In this document: positions 54,473-63,010 of the stretch, in pieces
Numbering within the stretch: the stretch's first letter is position 1
Layout: the number at the start of each line of letters is the position of its first letter
NCBI RefSeq assembly: GCF_003028415.1
Contig: NZ_PYSV01000008.1
Span: forward strand, 1 to 64,000
Source: Deinococcus arcticus
GTDB taxonomy: Bacteria; Deinococcota; Deinococci; Deinococcales; Deinococcaceae
Length of the DNA stretch: 64,000 bases
Direction: 5' to 3'
The notes under the pieces: generated by a model
Told to the model about the DNA's origin: nothing
Seen by the model: the letters and a program-made list of their open reading frames with translations, nothing else
Database searches by the model: none
Program-made: the position numbers and the translations under genes

Positions 54473-55288
54473 ATGAGCGCCCCTGTGCCGGCCCCCCTGC
54501 CTACCCATCCCACCGCGCGGCCCGTGGTGGTGCTGACTGGGGCGTCCAGCGGCATTGGCCGGGCCACGGCCGAGGAGCTGGCGGACCTGGGCTACGCGCT
54601 GGTGCTCGCTGCCCGCCGCGCCGATGAACTGCAGGCCCTGGCCCGGCGCCTGGACCCCAGCGGCGCGCGGGTGATCGCCGTGCCCACCGACGTGACCGAC
54701 GACGCCTCGCGCCGGGCGCTGCTGGCCGCCGCCCAGGCCCACTTTGGCCGCATTGACGTGCTGGTGAACAATGCCGGGGTCACAGTGGAGCGCGGCTGGT
54801 GGTGGAACGACGCCGATCCCCTGCGGGTGCTACGGGTGAACCTGGAAGCCCCCATAGAACTCACGCGCCTGCTGCTGCCCGCCCTGCGCGCCCAGGGCAG
54901 CGGCCACATCGTGAACATCGGCTCGGTGGCGGGGCTGGCGGCCACCAACGGCATGTATTCGGCCAGCAAGTTTGGCCTGCGCGGCTTCTCGCTGGCCCTG
55001 CGCCGCGAGCTGCTGGGCAGCGGCGTCCACGTGAGTCTGGTGGCCCCGGGCTTCGTGAAAAGCGAGATGACCGCCCAGGCACGCCTGCCCATGCCCGGGC
55101 CCGGGGTGGTGGCCCGCGCCGTGGCAGCCGTGCTGCTGCGCCCGCGCGCCGAGACGGTGGTGCCGGCACCCTACCGCGTGCTGGTGTGGCTGGAGCGCCA
55201 CTTTCCGGCCCTGGGCGACTGGGTGGTGCAAAAGCTGATCTGGCGCCGCTACGACCACAGCGGAGCCCCAGACGCCGCCCAGCGCTGA
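54473..55288 (+). CDS. SDR-family oxidoreductase
   Basis: A 271-residue classical short-chain dehydrogenase: [15 protein letters not shown] (cofactor), [28 protein letters not shown] with catalytic Ser, Tyr and Lys complete, and PGFVKSEMT after. The C-terminal [20 protein letters not shown] resembles membrane-associated members. ATG 54473 lies seven bases after TACCAT. Substrate unknown. Confidence 0.9.
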   Translation: MSAPVPAPLPTHPTARPVVVLTGASSGIGRATAEELADLGYALVLAARRADELQALARRLDPSGARVIAVPTDVTDDASRRALLAAAQAHFGRIDVLVNNAGVTVERGWWWNDADPLRVLRVNLEAPIELTRLLLPALRAQGSGHIVNIGSVAGLAATNGMYSASKFGLRGFSLALRRELLGSGVHVSLVAPGFVKSEMTAQARLPMPGPGVVARAVAAVLLRPRAETVVPAPYRVLVWLERHFPALGDWVVQKLIWRRYDHSGAPDAAQR

Positions 55289-55397
55289 GTGCGGCCGGGT
55301 CCGCGCGCGCCGGCCGCGCCTCTGAACAGCTGCACTTGAGCAAAGGCGCAAGGTGGGCTTCAGGGTGCGGGGGCCGGCGCCCGCTTAGACTGGGCGG

Positions 55398-56492
55398 GTG
55401 AATCTGGTCAAGACCGCTTTCAAGACCATTCAGCCCGCGCTGGAACGGGCGGTGCTGGTCGTAGATCGGGCGTTCAGCGGGTACGTGCAGCCCCGCCGGG
55501 CGCGCGGCAAGCTGATTCTGCAGCCCTACGTGGGCTGGGGCACCCCGCAGCAGGTGGAGGTGACCGGGCGCGTGCTGCTGCCGCGCACCCTGGCGCCGGC
55601 CCGCAAGGGCGACCGCCGCCTGCACAACGCGCGCAACATGCTGCGCCGCCTGCTCTCGCGCGAGGTGGCGGGCGTGAAGGTGATGGGCACCCTGGACGGC
55701 GTGACGGTGAGCGGGGTCAGCGACAGCGACGGGTACTTCACCCTGACCTTTCATCCCAGTTCGCCGCTGGGGGGCGGGTGGCATCAGGTCAGCCTGAAGA
55801 TGGAGGGCCGCGAGGTCAGCGCCGTGGCCCGCGTGCAGGTGGTGGCGGCGGCGCGCTTTGGCGTGATCAGCGACCTGGACGACACCGTGATCAAGTCGGA
55901 CGTGACCAGCCTGACGCGCATGCTGAGCACCGTGCTCACCGGCAACGCCCGCACCCGCCTGCCCTTTCCCGGCGTGGGCGCCCTGTACCGGGCCCTGACC
56001 CGCGACGGTGAAGCCCGTAACCCCATCTTCTATGTCTCCAGCAGTCCGTGGAACCTGTTCGATCTGCTGTGGCAGTTTCTGGACTACCGGCGCATTCCGC
56101 TGGGGCCCATGTTCCTGCGCAACTGGGGCATGGACCTGCTGGGCGGGCACGGCGGGCACAAGCACACGGTCATTGAGCGGATTTTCGAGCGGTTTCCGGA
56201 CCTGCCCTTTGTGCTGGTGGGCGACAGCGGTGAAAAGGACCCTGAAATCTACGCCGAGGTGGTGCACCGCCACCCCAACCGGGTACTGGCCGTGTACATC
56301 CGCGACGTGACCGAGGCCAGCCGCGACGAGGGCGTGCTGAAACTGCGCGAGGAGGTGCGCAAGGCCGGCGTGGACCTTGTGCTGGCCGCCGACAGCCTGA
56401 ACGCCGCCAGCCACGCCATGGCCATGGGCCTGATCACAGCGGGCGAATACCGCAGCGTGCTCACCAGCGTGGCCCGCACCTACGAAACGTAG
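55398..56492 (+). CDS. APP1-type phosphatidate phosphatase-like protein (DUF2183)
   Basis: A 364-residue protein. Residues 30-150 form a beta domain ([20 protein letters not shown]), then a HAD-like phosphatase with the catalytic [11 protein letters not shown] (Asp159/Asp161 region), [20 protein letters not shown] and [20 protein letters not shown] as the acidic motif. Yeast App1 hydrolyses phosphatidate; bacterial homologues are little studied. GTG 55398 follows TAGACT by six bases. A 12-pair hairpin lies just after the stop. Confidence 0.85.
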   Translation: MNLVKTAFKTIQPALERAVLVVDRAFSGYVQPRRARGKLILQPYVGWGTPQQVEVTGRVLLPRTLAPARKGDRRLHNARNMLRRLLSREVAGVKVMGTLDGVTVSGVSDSDGYFTLTFHPSSPLGGGWHQVSLKMEGREVSAVARVQVVAAARFGVISDLDDTVIKSDVTSLTRMLSTVLTGNARTRLPFPGVGALYRALTRDGEARNPIFYVSSSPWNLFDLLWQFLDYRRIPLGPMFLRNWGMDLLGGHGGHKHTVIERIFERFPDLPFVLVGDSGEKDPEIYAEVVHRHPNRVLAVYIRDVTEASRDEGVLKLREEVRKAGVDLVLAADSLNAASHAMAMGLITAGEYRSVLTSVARTYET

Positions 56493-56508
56493 GCAATTGA
56501 AAGCAGCG

Positions 56509-56543
56509 AGCGGGGCGGCTGAAGCATGACCAGCCGCCCCGCT
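56509..56543. terminator. Two-way terminator hairpin between convergent genes
   Basis: AGCGGGGCGGCT (56509-56520) and AGCCGCCCCGCT (56532-56543) form a perfect 12-pair stem with an 11-base loop, 17 bases after the APP1-type stop and 8 before the GNAT stop. U tracts are weak on both strands. Confidence 0.7.
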
Positions 56544-56550
56544 GTGCTGG

Positions 56551-57642
56551 TCAGCGCGCCGCGGCTCCGGCCAGATATGTCTGGGCCTGGGCCACCTCCA
56601 GCTGCCACAGGGTGGTGGTGGAGTAGGGGCGGAAGCCCAGTTCCTCGTTGATGCGGCGCATGGCGGCGTTCGTGTCGGCGTTTTCGGTGCGCACAAAGCG
56701 GGCTTCGGGGTTGCGGGCCAGGGCGCGCTGCAGGGCGGCGGCCTTCAGCCAGCGCCCCAGGCCCAGGCCACGGGCCTCTGGGCGGACGCCAGTGGCGCCC
56801 TGGGCCAGGATGGCTGGGCGCGCGGGGTGCCACGTCAGCTCGGTAAAGCCCACGAGGCGGTGGTCGGCGGTCCGGCGCGCCACCGCCAGCACCCGCTGTC
56901 GCCCCGACGCCTGAAAGTGCGCCTCTGCCTCGCGGAACTGCTCGGTGCTCATCGCGCTGTCTTCCACGTCCAGGTCCCCCAGCGGCTGGTCGTTCATCAC
57001 CTGGGTCAGTTCGGCAAAGGCGGCGAGGTCGGCCCCAGGCAGCTCGGCTTCCCAGAGGTCCAGGCGGTGGCCCTGGGCGCGCGCCTGTCCCTGCGTGGCC
57101 CACTGTGCCAGCCGCTCGTGCGAGACCTCTGTCAGCGCCAGCTGGTTCACCTGCGCGCTCAGGCCCGGGGTGGCCCCGGCCCGGCGCAGGGCCGCTTCGC
57201 CTGCCGGCACCCGCGCGTGGCTGCTCAGCAGCAGCAGCCGGCGGTCAGCCTCGTGGGCGGCCTCTGTGACCTGCGCCAGCAGGGCGCGGCCCAGGCCCTG
57301 GCGGCGGTAGGAAGCCAGCACCCCCAGCCCCACCTGCGCCAGATGCCGGTTCTGGTCCAGGTTCACCAGCGCCACGTTCGCCTCGGCCACCACGCGCGCG
57401 CCGTCGCGCACCACCCAGCCGGGCAGGGTCACGAACGGCGGCAGGTGGCGCAGCTGCGCGGCCAGCTGGCCGGGTTGAATGGCCGGATCGTCCGGCTGCC
57501 GTTCGTGCAGCTGGGCTGTCTGAAAGGCCGCCAGCGCCGTCATGAATGCGTCGGGCGCGGTGCGGGGGTCGTAGGGCTCCAGGTGCAGGCCAGCTGGCAC
57601 GCGGGGCGGGTGGACGGCGGTGGACAGCGGGGTGTGCGGCAT
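56551..57642 (-). CDS. Tandem GNAT acetyltransferase
   Basis: A 363-residue protein with two GNAT domains. The first has VGLGVLASYRRQGLGRALLA as a full acetyl-CoA loop. The second has QGATGVRPEARGLGLGRWLK and then FVRTENADTNAAMRRINEEL with GFRP. Mycothiol synthase and many Deinococcus proteins share this architecture, but the substrate is not predictable. The ATG lies after GGAG-rich sequence (CAGGAGCCCCC). Monocistronic. Confidence 0.87.
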   Translation of the reverse strand: MPHTPLSTAVHPPRVPAGLHLEPYDPRTAPDAFMTALAAFQTAQLHERQPDDPAIQPGQLAAQLRHLPPFVTLPGWVVRDGARVVAEANVALVNLDQNRHLAQVGLGVLASYRRQGLGRALLAQVTEAAHEADRRLLLLSSHARVPAGEAALRRAGATPGLSAQVNQLALTEVSHERLAQWATQGQARAQGHRLDLWEAELPGADLAAFAELTQVMNDQPLGDLDVEDSAMSTEQFREAEAHFQASGRQRVLAVARRTADHRLVGFTELTWHPARPAILAQGATGVRPEARGLGLGRWLKAAALQRALARNPEARFVRTENADTNAAMRRINEELGFRPYSTTTLWQLEVAQAQTYLAGAAAR

Positions 57643-57729
57643 GGGGGCTCCTGGGCAGAGCCTGGGGCTCGCCTGAATAGAGTGCGGGTGGTGGGGAAGG
57701 CGGCGGGGGCGCGCTGAACAGCGCTGGCC

Positions 57730-58368
57730 TCAGTGGCCGTGCAGGTGGCCTGGAAAGCCCATCAGAACAAAGGTGGCGGGCCGGGCGTGCTCACCGGACC
57801 CATCCGCCTCTGTTTCCAGTTCGCTCAGGATGGCGTCCAGCGCGGCCTGGGCGCGGCGGTACTGGGCCGGGGTGAGCTGCACCGCGCGCAGGCGCATGGC
57901 CGGCGGAAAGGGGCCCTCGGGGACCGCGGGGGTCCCGGTGGGGTGCGGGGCACCCAGGCTCACGGTCAGGGGGTGGCCGCCGCGCAGGTCCAGGTGGCCC
58001 TGCCGCGCCTGCCAGTCCAGCACCGCGTGGGCGTAGGCGGCGCTGATCTCGCGCATCACCGGCTCAATGAGGCTGAGGGGTTCGTCCAGCTGCACCAGGG
58101 CGCACGGCACCTGAAAGGTGTGGGCGGCCGCTTCATACAGCGTGCCCTTGCCCTGCCGCCCGGCCACGCGCAGCAGCCCGCACCCCGCCAGCTTGCCCAC
58201 GTGGTACGTCACGCGGTTGGCCGGCTGGCCCAGCGCGCGCGCGGCCTGACTGGCGGTGCAGGGGGTCAGGAACTGTTCCAGAAGACGGGCCCCATACGTG
58301 AAATCCAGCAGAGCCGCCGCCTGCGCGGGGGTCGTGATCTGGAAGGGGGTGGCCTGGGGATCGGGCAT
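57730..58368 (-). CDS. ArsR-like winged-helix regulator
   Basis: A 212-residue protein with an N-terminal winged helix: FTYGARLLEQFLTPCTASQA, ARALGQPANRVTYHVGKLAG, LLRVAGRQGKGTLYEAAA. The C-terminal 120 residues have no recognised family and probably sense a ligand. I prefer ATG 58368, six bases after CACAAT, over an ATG five codons earlier. It ends in HLHGH, a His-rich tail that might bind metal. Confidence 0.8.
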   Translation of the reverse strand: MPDPQATPFQITTPAQAAALLDFTYGARLLEQFLTPCTASQAARALGQPANRVTYHVGKLAGCGLLRVAGRQGKGTLYEAAAHTFQVPCALVQLDEPLSLIEPVMREISAAYAHAVLDWQARQGHLDLRGGHPLTVSLGAPHPTGTPAVPEGPFPPAMRLRAVQLTPAQYRRAQAALDAILSELETEADGSGEHARPATFVLMGFPGHLHGH

Positions 58369-58472
58369 GGGGGCATTGTGCATGGCCCGAATTTCAAGAG
58401 ACAGCCACGCTTTTGAAATGGCGGGGCACCTGCGGCCCGGCCTGCGCCGGGGGGCCGCTACACTGCTCCCCG

Positions 58473-58931
58473 ATGCCCGATTACATCGCTGATCTGCGCG
58501 CCCTGATCGGCCACCGCCCCGTGAACCTGATGGGCGCGTGCGGTCTGATCCGGGACCCCCAGGGCCGGCTCCTGCTGCAGCGGCTGGCGGGGCGCGACGT
58601 GTGGGCCCTGCCCGGCGGCCTGTGCGAACTGGGCGAGCCGCCGCTGGCCACCCTGCAGCGCGAGGTCTGGGAGGAAACGGCGCTCACCGTGCAGGCCGCC
58701 ACTCTGCTGGACCTGCTGACCACACCGCTGCGCACGGTGCCGGGCGGCGATCAGGCGCATTTCTACACCGCCATTTACCGCGTGGATGCGTGGCACGGCA
58801 CCCCGGTTCCCGACGGCGTGGAAGGGGTAGAACTGGCCTTCTTCGGCCCGGAAGCGCTGCCGGCCCTGCGCGGCCAGCCGGGCGAGTATGCCCGCGCGTG
58901 GCTGGGGGGGCACAGGGGCCATGAGCTTTGA
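58473..58931 (+). CDS. Nudix hydrolase
   Basis: A 152-residue Nudix protein: box GGLCELGEPPLATLQREVWE completed by ETAL, with Ala in place of the last Gly. LMGACGLIRDPQGRLLLQRL precedes it. The WALPGG and FYTAIYRVDAW segments fit the general MutT/NudF-like group; substrate unknown. ATG 58473 lies eight bases after TACACT. The stop codon falls inside a heptad array. Confidence 0.87.
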   Translation: MPDYIADLRALIGHRPVNLMGACGLIRDPQGRLLLQRLAGRDVWALPGGLCELGEPPLATLQREVWEETALTVQAATLLDLLTTPLRTVPGGDQAHFYTAIYRVDAWHGTPVPDGVEGVELAFFGPEALPALRGQPGEYARAWLGGHRGHEL

Positions 58932-59098
58932 GCCATGAGCCATGGGCTATGAGGTCTGAACCTAGACACGCGGGTTCTTGGAACAGCAGGTGTTGACCTG
59001 TTGACCCTCTCCCCCTATACGGGACTCGAAGAGCTGCGCCGCAGAGAGGGCCCCCCGAGGACAGGGGTGGGGAGGCCTTTCCCCATGGCTCATGGCCC
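58919..59098. repeat. Facing heptad arrays of CCATGAG type
   Basis: CCATGAG CTTTGAG CCATGAG CCATGGG CTATGAG GTCTGAA runs from 58919, and the second unit holds the stop of the Nudix gene. At 59083-59098 CCCCATGGCTCATGG is the reversed form. Between them is GACTCGAAGAGCTGCGCCGC, a scrap of family B-like sequence. Confidence 0.65.
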
Positions 59099-59107
59099 AG
59101 AGCCCCC

Positions 59108-59386
59108 TTAGTCCCCCACGAACACCAGCCGCTCGAACGTGCCGTCCGGCCGCGCCGCCGGCAGCCCGGCCCCGGCGGCCTGCTTCAGCCGTTCCAGGGC
59201 GACCGATACCGCCGGGCCCTCGCCGTACAGGCGCGCGGCCTCGTCAGTCAGTTGCACCTCCAGGCCGCGCCCACCGCCCGCCTGGGTGGCCCGCAGCACC
59301 AGCCCGGGGCCGGGCACGTGGTCCACCTGCACACCCGCCGGAAAGCCCGTCAACGCCACCTGATGCCGCAGGGTTGCCTCGTCCAT
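59108..59386 (-). CDS. Hypothetical protein, 92 residues
   Basis: A 92-residue frame on the strand opposite its neighbours. The product has an alternating beta pattern ([40 protein letters not shown]) and a helix ([16 protein letters not shown]). No family recognised. No clear ribosome-binding site or -10 box; the even fold pattern is the main support. Confidence 0.55.
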   Translation of the reverse strand: MDEATLRHQVALTGFPAGVQVDHVPGPGLVLRATQAGGGRGLEVQLTDEAARLYGEGPAVSVALERLKQAAGAGLPAARPDGTFERLVFVGD

Positions 59387-59480
59387 GCCCGCATTCTGGC
59401 GCTGTCTGGGCGCACAGGGGCGGCTCCCTAAAGAAAATCAGGCTCTGTGCGGGCCCCTACCGGCCCGTATGCTGGCGCCT

Positions 59481-60767
59481 GTGACGCTGTTTGACCCGCC
59501 TGCCCCCCTGGCCGAGCGCCTGCGCCCCCGCTCGGTGGCCGAGGTGGTGGGGCAGACGCACCTGCTGGGGCCCGGCAAACCGCTGACCCGGCTGCTGCAC
59601 AGTGGGCGGCTGGGCAGCCTGATTCTGTGGGGGCCGCCCGGCGTGGGCAAGACCACCCTGGCGCGGCTGCTGGCGGGCGAGGTGGGCGCGCACTTTATTG
59701 CCCTGTCGGCGGTGAGTGCCGGCGTGAAAGACGTGCGCGACGCGGTGGCCGAAGCCGAGCGCCAGCGCGCCCGGGGCCTGCGCACCGTGCTGTTTCTGGA
59801 CGAAATTCACCGCTTCAACAAGGCCCAGCAGGACGCCCTGCTGCCCCATGTGGAGTCGGGGCTGCTGACCCTGATTGGCGCCACCACCGAGAATCCTTCC
59901 TTTGAGGTGAACCCGGCGCTGCGTTCGCGGGCCCGCACGCTGGTCCTGGAGGCGCTGACCCCGGCCGACATTCGCGCCCTGCTGGAGCGCGCGCTGAGCG
60001 ACGAACGCGGCCTGAGCGGGGTCACGGCCCAGCCGGAGGCCTTTGAGTTGCTGGCCCGATTGGCCGAGGGCGACGCCCGCCGCGCCCTGAGCACCCTGGA
60101 GGTGGCCGCCACCCTGGCCAACCCGGTGACCCCGGAGGCCATCACCGAGGCGTTTGGGCGCCACCTGCCGCAGATGGACCGGAACGGCGAGGACTTTTAC
60201 AACCTGATTTCCGCGCTGCACAAGAGCGTGCGCGCCTCGCATGTGGACGCCAGCCTGTACTGGTTGGCCCGCATGGTGGAGGGCGGCGCCGATCCCCGCT
60301 ATATCGCCCGGCGCATCATCCGCATGGCTGCCGAGGACATTGGCTTGGCCGACCCCCAGGCCCTGCGGCTGGCGGTGGCGGCCCACGACACCGCCGATTT
60401 TCTGGGCCATCCGGAAGGCGACCTGGCGCTGGCCCAGGCGGTGGTGTACCTGGCCCTGGCCCCCAAGAGCAACAGCGTGTACGTGGCCTGGGGCGAGGCC
60501 CTGAAGGCTGTGCGCGAGGGCGAGAGCCTGCCCATTCCCCTGCACCTGCGCAACGCCCCCACCAGCCTGATGCGCGCCCAGGGCTACGGCCGGGGCTACG
60601 CCTACTATTTCGACGACCCCGAGGGTTCCTTTGCCCAGAACTATCTGCCAGAGGGCGTGCAGCTGAACCTGTACGCCCCCACCGGCGAGGGCTGGGAAGC
60701 CCGGGTGGCCGAGCGCTGGCGCAAACTCAAAGACGCGCACGGGGAAGGGGAGGGCGGCCCGGGCTGA
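59481..60767 (+). CDS. rarA: Replication-associated recombination protein A (RarA/MgsA)
   Basis: A 428-residue AAA+ ATPase that acts at stalled forks and ssDNA gaps. [20 protein letters not shown], Walker [10 protein letters not shown] (51-59), Walker [21 protein letters not shown], sensor 1 [20 protein letters not shown], then the clamp-loader-like helical domain and tetramerisation region with NAPTSLM and [23 protein letters not shown] 59481 is seven bases after TATGCT; an ATG at 59469 overlaps that box, so I prefer the GTG. Confidence 0.94.
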   Translation: MTLFDPPAPLAERLRPRSVAEVVGQTHLLGPGKPLTRLLHSGRLGSLILWGPPGVGKTTLARLLAGEVGAHFIALSAVSAGVKDVRDAVAEAERQRARGLRTVLFLDEIHRFNKAQQDALLPHVESGLLTLIGATTENPSFEVNPALRSRARTLVLEALTPADIRALLERALSDERGLSGVTAQPEAFELLARLAEGDARRALSTLEVAATLANPVTPEAITEAFGRHLPQMDRNGEDFYNLISALHKSVRASHVDASLYWLARMVEGGADPRYIARRIIRMAAEDIGLADPQALRLAVAAHDTADFLGHPEGDLALAQAVVYLALAPKSNSVYVAWGEALKAVREGESLPIPLHLRNAPTSLMRAQGYGRGYAYYFDDPEGSFAQNYLPEGVQLNLYAPTGEGWEARVAERWRKLKDAHGEGEGGPG

Positions 60768-60854
60768 GCGGGGGCGGCCTGCGGCCAGGACATTCGGCGG
60801 CGCAGCCCCCGTTAACGTGCAGGCACCACAGTTCAGCCCGGAGGTGCCCCCGTC

Positions 60855-61829
60855 ATGCTCAGCCGCTTCCTGTTGCCCCCGCTCCACATTCGCCTCTCCT
60901 GGCTGGTGCCGCTGCTGGCGGCTGTCGCGGCGCTGGCGCTGCTGCCACACGCCACGAGCGGGGGCCGCACGCTGCTGGCGGCGGCCACCCTGTTCGACGC
61001 CACGCTGACCACGGCCCTGCTGGTGTGGGCCGCGTCGCCACGCCAGGAGCGCCACTGGCCCCGCGCCCTGCTGCTGGGTCTGCGCGGCGGACTCGTGCTG
61101 GCCCTGTGCGTGCCGCTGGTGCGGGAGTGGTGGGCCCTGGGCGGGGCGGTGCTGGTGGCCGCGCTGGCGGTGGGGCTGGCTGGTCTGCGGCGCCCCCTGC
61201 CCGAAGGCTTTGCCGAACTTGATGACCTGGAGCGGGCCGAGGCCACACTGGCCCGCGCGCTGCCCTCGCCCCGCGCGGCCCGGCTGCTCACCTACGACGC
61301 CCGGCTGTGGCCCCACCTGTGGCGCCGCCCGGCGCTGCCTGAAGGCCAGCACTTCGGCACCCAGCGCGGCTCCTCTGTGCCGGCCACCGCGACCCTGCTG
61401 CTGTTCTACACGGCGCTCGAAAGCCTGCCCGTGCATTTCATGCTGGCGCCCCATTCTCACACGGCGGCGGCCCTGCATCTGGCGGCGAACGCCCTGGGGG
61501 CCGGGTGGCTGCTGGCGTATACCCGCGCGCTGCGGGCCCGCCCGGTCACGGTGACCCACCGCCGCCTGTACCTGCGCACCGGGCTGCACTGGACGGTCAG
61601 CACGCCGCTGGCCAATGTGCAATCGGCCCGCGCCTGTGTGCCCAGCCAGGACGCCCCGGTGCCCACCATCGCGCTGGGGGTCAAGCCCAACGTGGTGCTC
61701 AGCTTCGCGCAGCCGGTGCGGGTGCTGGGGCCCTACGGCATCACCAAAACGGCCGCGCACCTCAGCCTGCATGTGGATGACCCCAGCGGGTTTCTGGCCG
61801 CGGTGGGGGGCGCGGCGCCTCAACTCTGA
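60855..61829 (+). CDS. Membrane protein of unknown function
   Basis: A 324-residue protein with GGAGG 12 bases before the ATG. About four membrane segments lie in the first 120 residues (LSWLVPLLAAVAALALLP, LLLGLRGGLVLALCVPLV, GGAVLVAALAVGLAGL) and two more around 170-220. A C-terminal soluble domain is beta-rich (VTVTHRRLYLRTGLHWTVST, YGITKTAAHLSLHVDDP), like a PH-type domain of bacterial membrane proteins. No family recognised. Confidence 0.75.
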   Translation: MLSRFLLPPLHIRLSWLVPLLAAVAALALLPHATSGGRTLLAAATLFDATLTTALLVWAASPRQERHWPRALLLGLRGGLVLALCVPLVREWWALGGAVLVAALAVGLAGLRRPLPEGFAELDDLERAEATLARALPSPRAARLLTYDARLWPHLWRRPALPEGQHFGTQRGSSVPATATLLLFYTALESLPVHFMLAPHSHTAAALHLAANALGAGWLLAYTRALRARPVTVTHRRLYLRTGLHWTVSTPLANVQSARACVPSQDAPVPTIALGVKPNVVLSFAQPVRVLGPYGITKTAAHLSLHVDDPSGFLAAVGGAAPQL

Positions 61830-61847
61830 AGAGTCACGTTGTCCGGT

Positions 61848-61881
61848 GCCCCCCGCTGATCACGGCCTGATCACGGGGGGC
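61848..61881 (+). terminator. Hairpin with paired TGATCA units
   Basis: GCCCCCCG (61848-61855) pairs with CGGGGGGC (61874-61881), and two TGATCA units (61857-61862, 61868-61873) continue the stem around a five-base loop, with one bulged C. It starts 18 bases after the membrane protein stop. There is no U tract, so it may be a terminator or a leader structure for the gene at 62066. Confidence 0.5.
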
Positions 61882-62065
61882 GGTGTTCACTGACTTCAGC
61901 GTCAGCACGCGGGCAGGCACCGGCCTCTGCTCCGGCCTGCGGCGCCGTTCGCTGCGGGGAAGGCGAGCCCCATGACCCCGCACGAACAGGGAGGAAAGCC
62001 ACGACAAGCCGCTCCGTCTCTCGCCCACCGTTTCCAACGCCCGTCACACCCCGGAGGAGAGCCCC

Positions 62066-62311
62066 ATGACCGACAAGACCCCGCCCGCCCGCAGCAGCGC
62101 CTTTACCGTGGACTTCGGCGACACGCCGCTGTCGCCGGAATTCCGCACGCTCCTGGACCGCCGCCTGCGCCTGACCACCATGCAGACCCTGGCCGAGCTG
62201 GACCTGCAGGGTGACAGCGAAATCCGCTACCGCTTCCCGAAGGAATGGATGGGCATTTTCATTCGCCCGGACAAGCAGATTGCCGAGCGGCTGCGCTCGT
62301 TTACCCGCTAG
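62066..62311 (+). CDS. Hypothetical protein, 81 residues
   Basis: GGAGGAG lies seven bases before the ATG. The 81-residue product shows AFTVDFGDTPLSPEFRTLLD, a helix and YRFPKEWMGIFIRPDKQIAE. No family recognised. It stops three bases before the start of the cysteine-rich gene, so the two form an operon of unknown role. Confidence 0.75.
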   Translation: MTDKTPPARSSAFTVDFGDTPLSPEFRTLLDRRLRLTTMQTLAELDLQGDSEIRYRFPKEWMGIFIRPDKQIAERLRSFTR

Positions 62312-62314
62312 GCC

Positions 62315-62725
62315 ATGGCCGCCTTGCCACGGGGCGCGCCGCTGTGCCCCAGTTCCACCTGCGCCGAGGGCCATTTGCTCATCGGGGTGGTGGGGTCCGG
62401 CGGCCTGATTCAGCTGCTGCCAGATGCCCTGCCAGTCGACGCCGGGTTTGTAGACACAGCCCACAAAGGCCGCGCGCCGGAAAAGCGCTTCCGGTTCGCC
62501 TCGCCCTGTCAGGCGGCCGGCTGCGCGCAGTGGACCGGGCAGCGCTGCGGCGTGATTGACAGCGTGCTGGCCGTGGTGCCGTTGCAGGCGGAGGCCGAAC
62601 TGCCGGGCTGCAGCATTCGCGGGCGCTGCCGCTGGTTTGCGCAGAGCGGCGCCGGGGCCTGCCAGGGCTGCGCGTATGTGGTCACCGATCTGGGGACCAC
62701 GGCCGCACACCCCGCCCTGATCTGA
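62315..62725 (+). CDS. Cysteine-rich uncharacterised protein, nine cysteines
   Basis: A 136-residue cytoplasmic protein. Cysteines are arranged PLCPSSTCAEGH (Cys11, Cys16), ASPCQAAGCAQWTGQRCGVI (three) and GCSIRGRCRWFAQSGAGACQ with GC (four). GRAPEKRFRFASPC and WFAQSG look conserved. I recall similar proteins of unknown function in cyanobacteria and actinobacteria, but cannot verify that here. The spacing suggests iron-sulphur or zinc binding. The ATG is three bases after the 81-residue protein's stop, with no own ribosome-binding site. Confidence 0.75.
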   Translation: MAALPRGAPLCPSSTCAEGHLLIGVVGSGGLIQLLPDALPVDAGFVDTAHKGRAPEKRFRFASPCQAAGCAQWTGQRCGVIDSVLAVVPLQAEAELPGCSIRGRCRWFAQSGAGACQGCAYVVTDLGTTAAHPALI

Positions 62726-62809
62726 CCGGGGGCGGCGGGGCCAAGTGCCTCGCCCCGGGAATGGAAACGTTTCGGCGTTCCTCTGCACCGTTGAACGGGG
62801 AGGGGTAAG

Positions 62810-62890
62810 GCATCTTGTTCGCTCCTCGCGCTGCGGCGCCGCTGTCCCGGCCCGCTCAGTGGATCGGGGGCTTGGCAGCGAGCAATCTGG
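62810..62890 (+). repeat. Dispersed repeat related to 41100-41175
   Basis: CTTGTTCGCTCCTCGCGCTG, CGGCGCCGCTGTCCCGGCCC and GCTCAGTGGATCGGGGGC match 41100-41175 with few changes; the TGATC pair has decayed. It ends GCAGCGAGCAATC, the family B terminal block. Confidence 0.7.
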
Positions 62891-63010
62891 AAAGCACCGG
62901 TGGTCAGGGGCCGCGCGCTCCAGGCCACCGGCTGCCCAATTGGGTCAATGCTTTCTAAGCCACTCGGCGCACGGTCCGTCCGGGGTCCGGCCAGTATGCT
63001 CCTGAACGAG

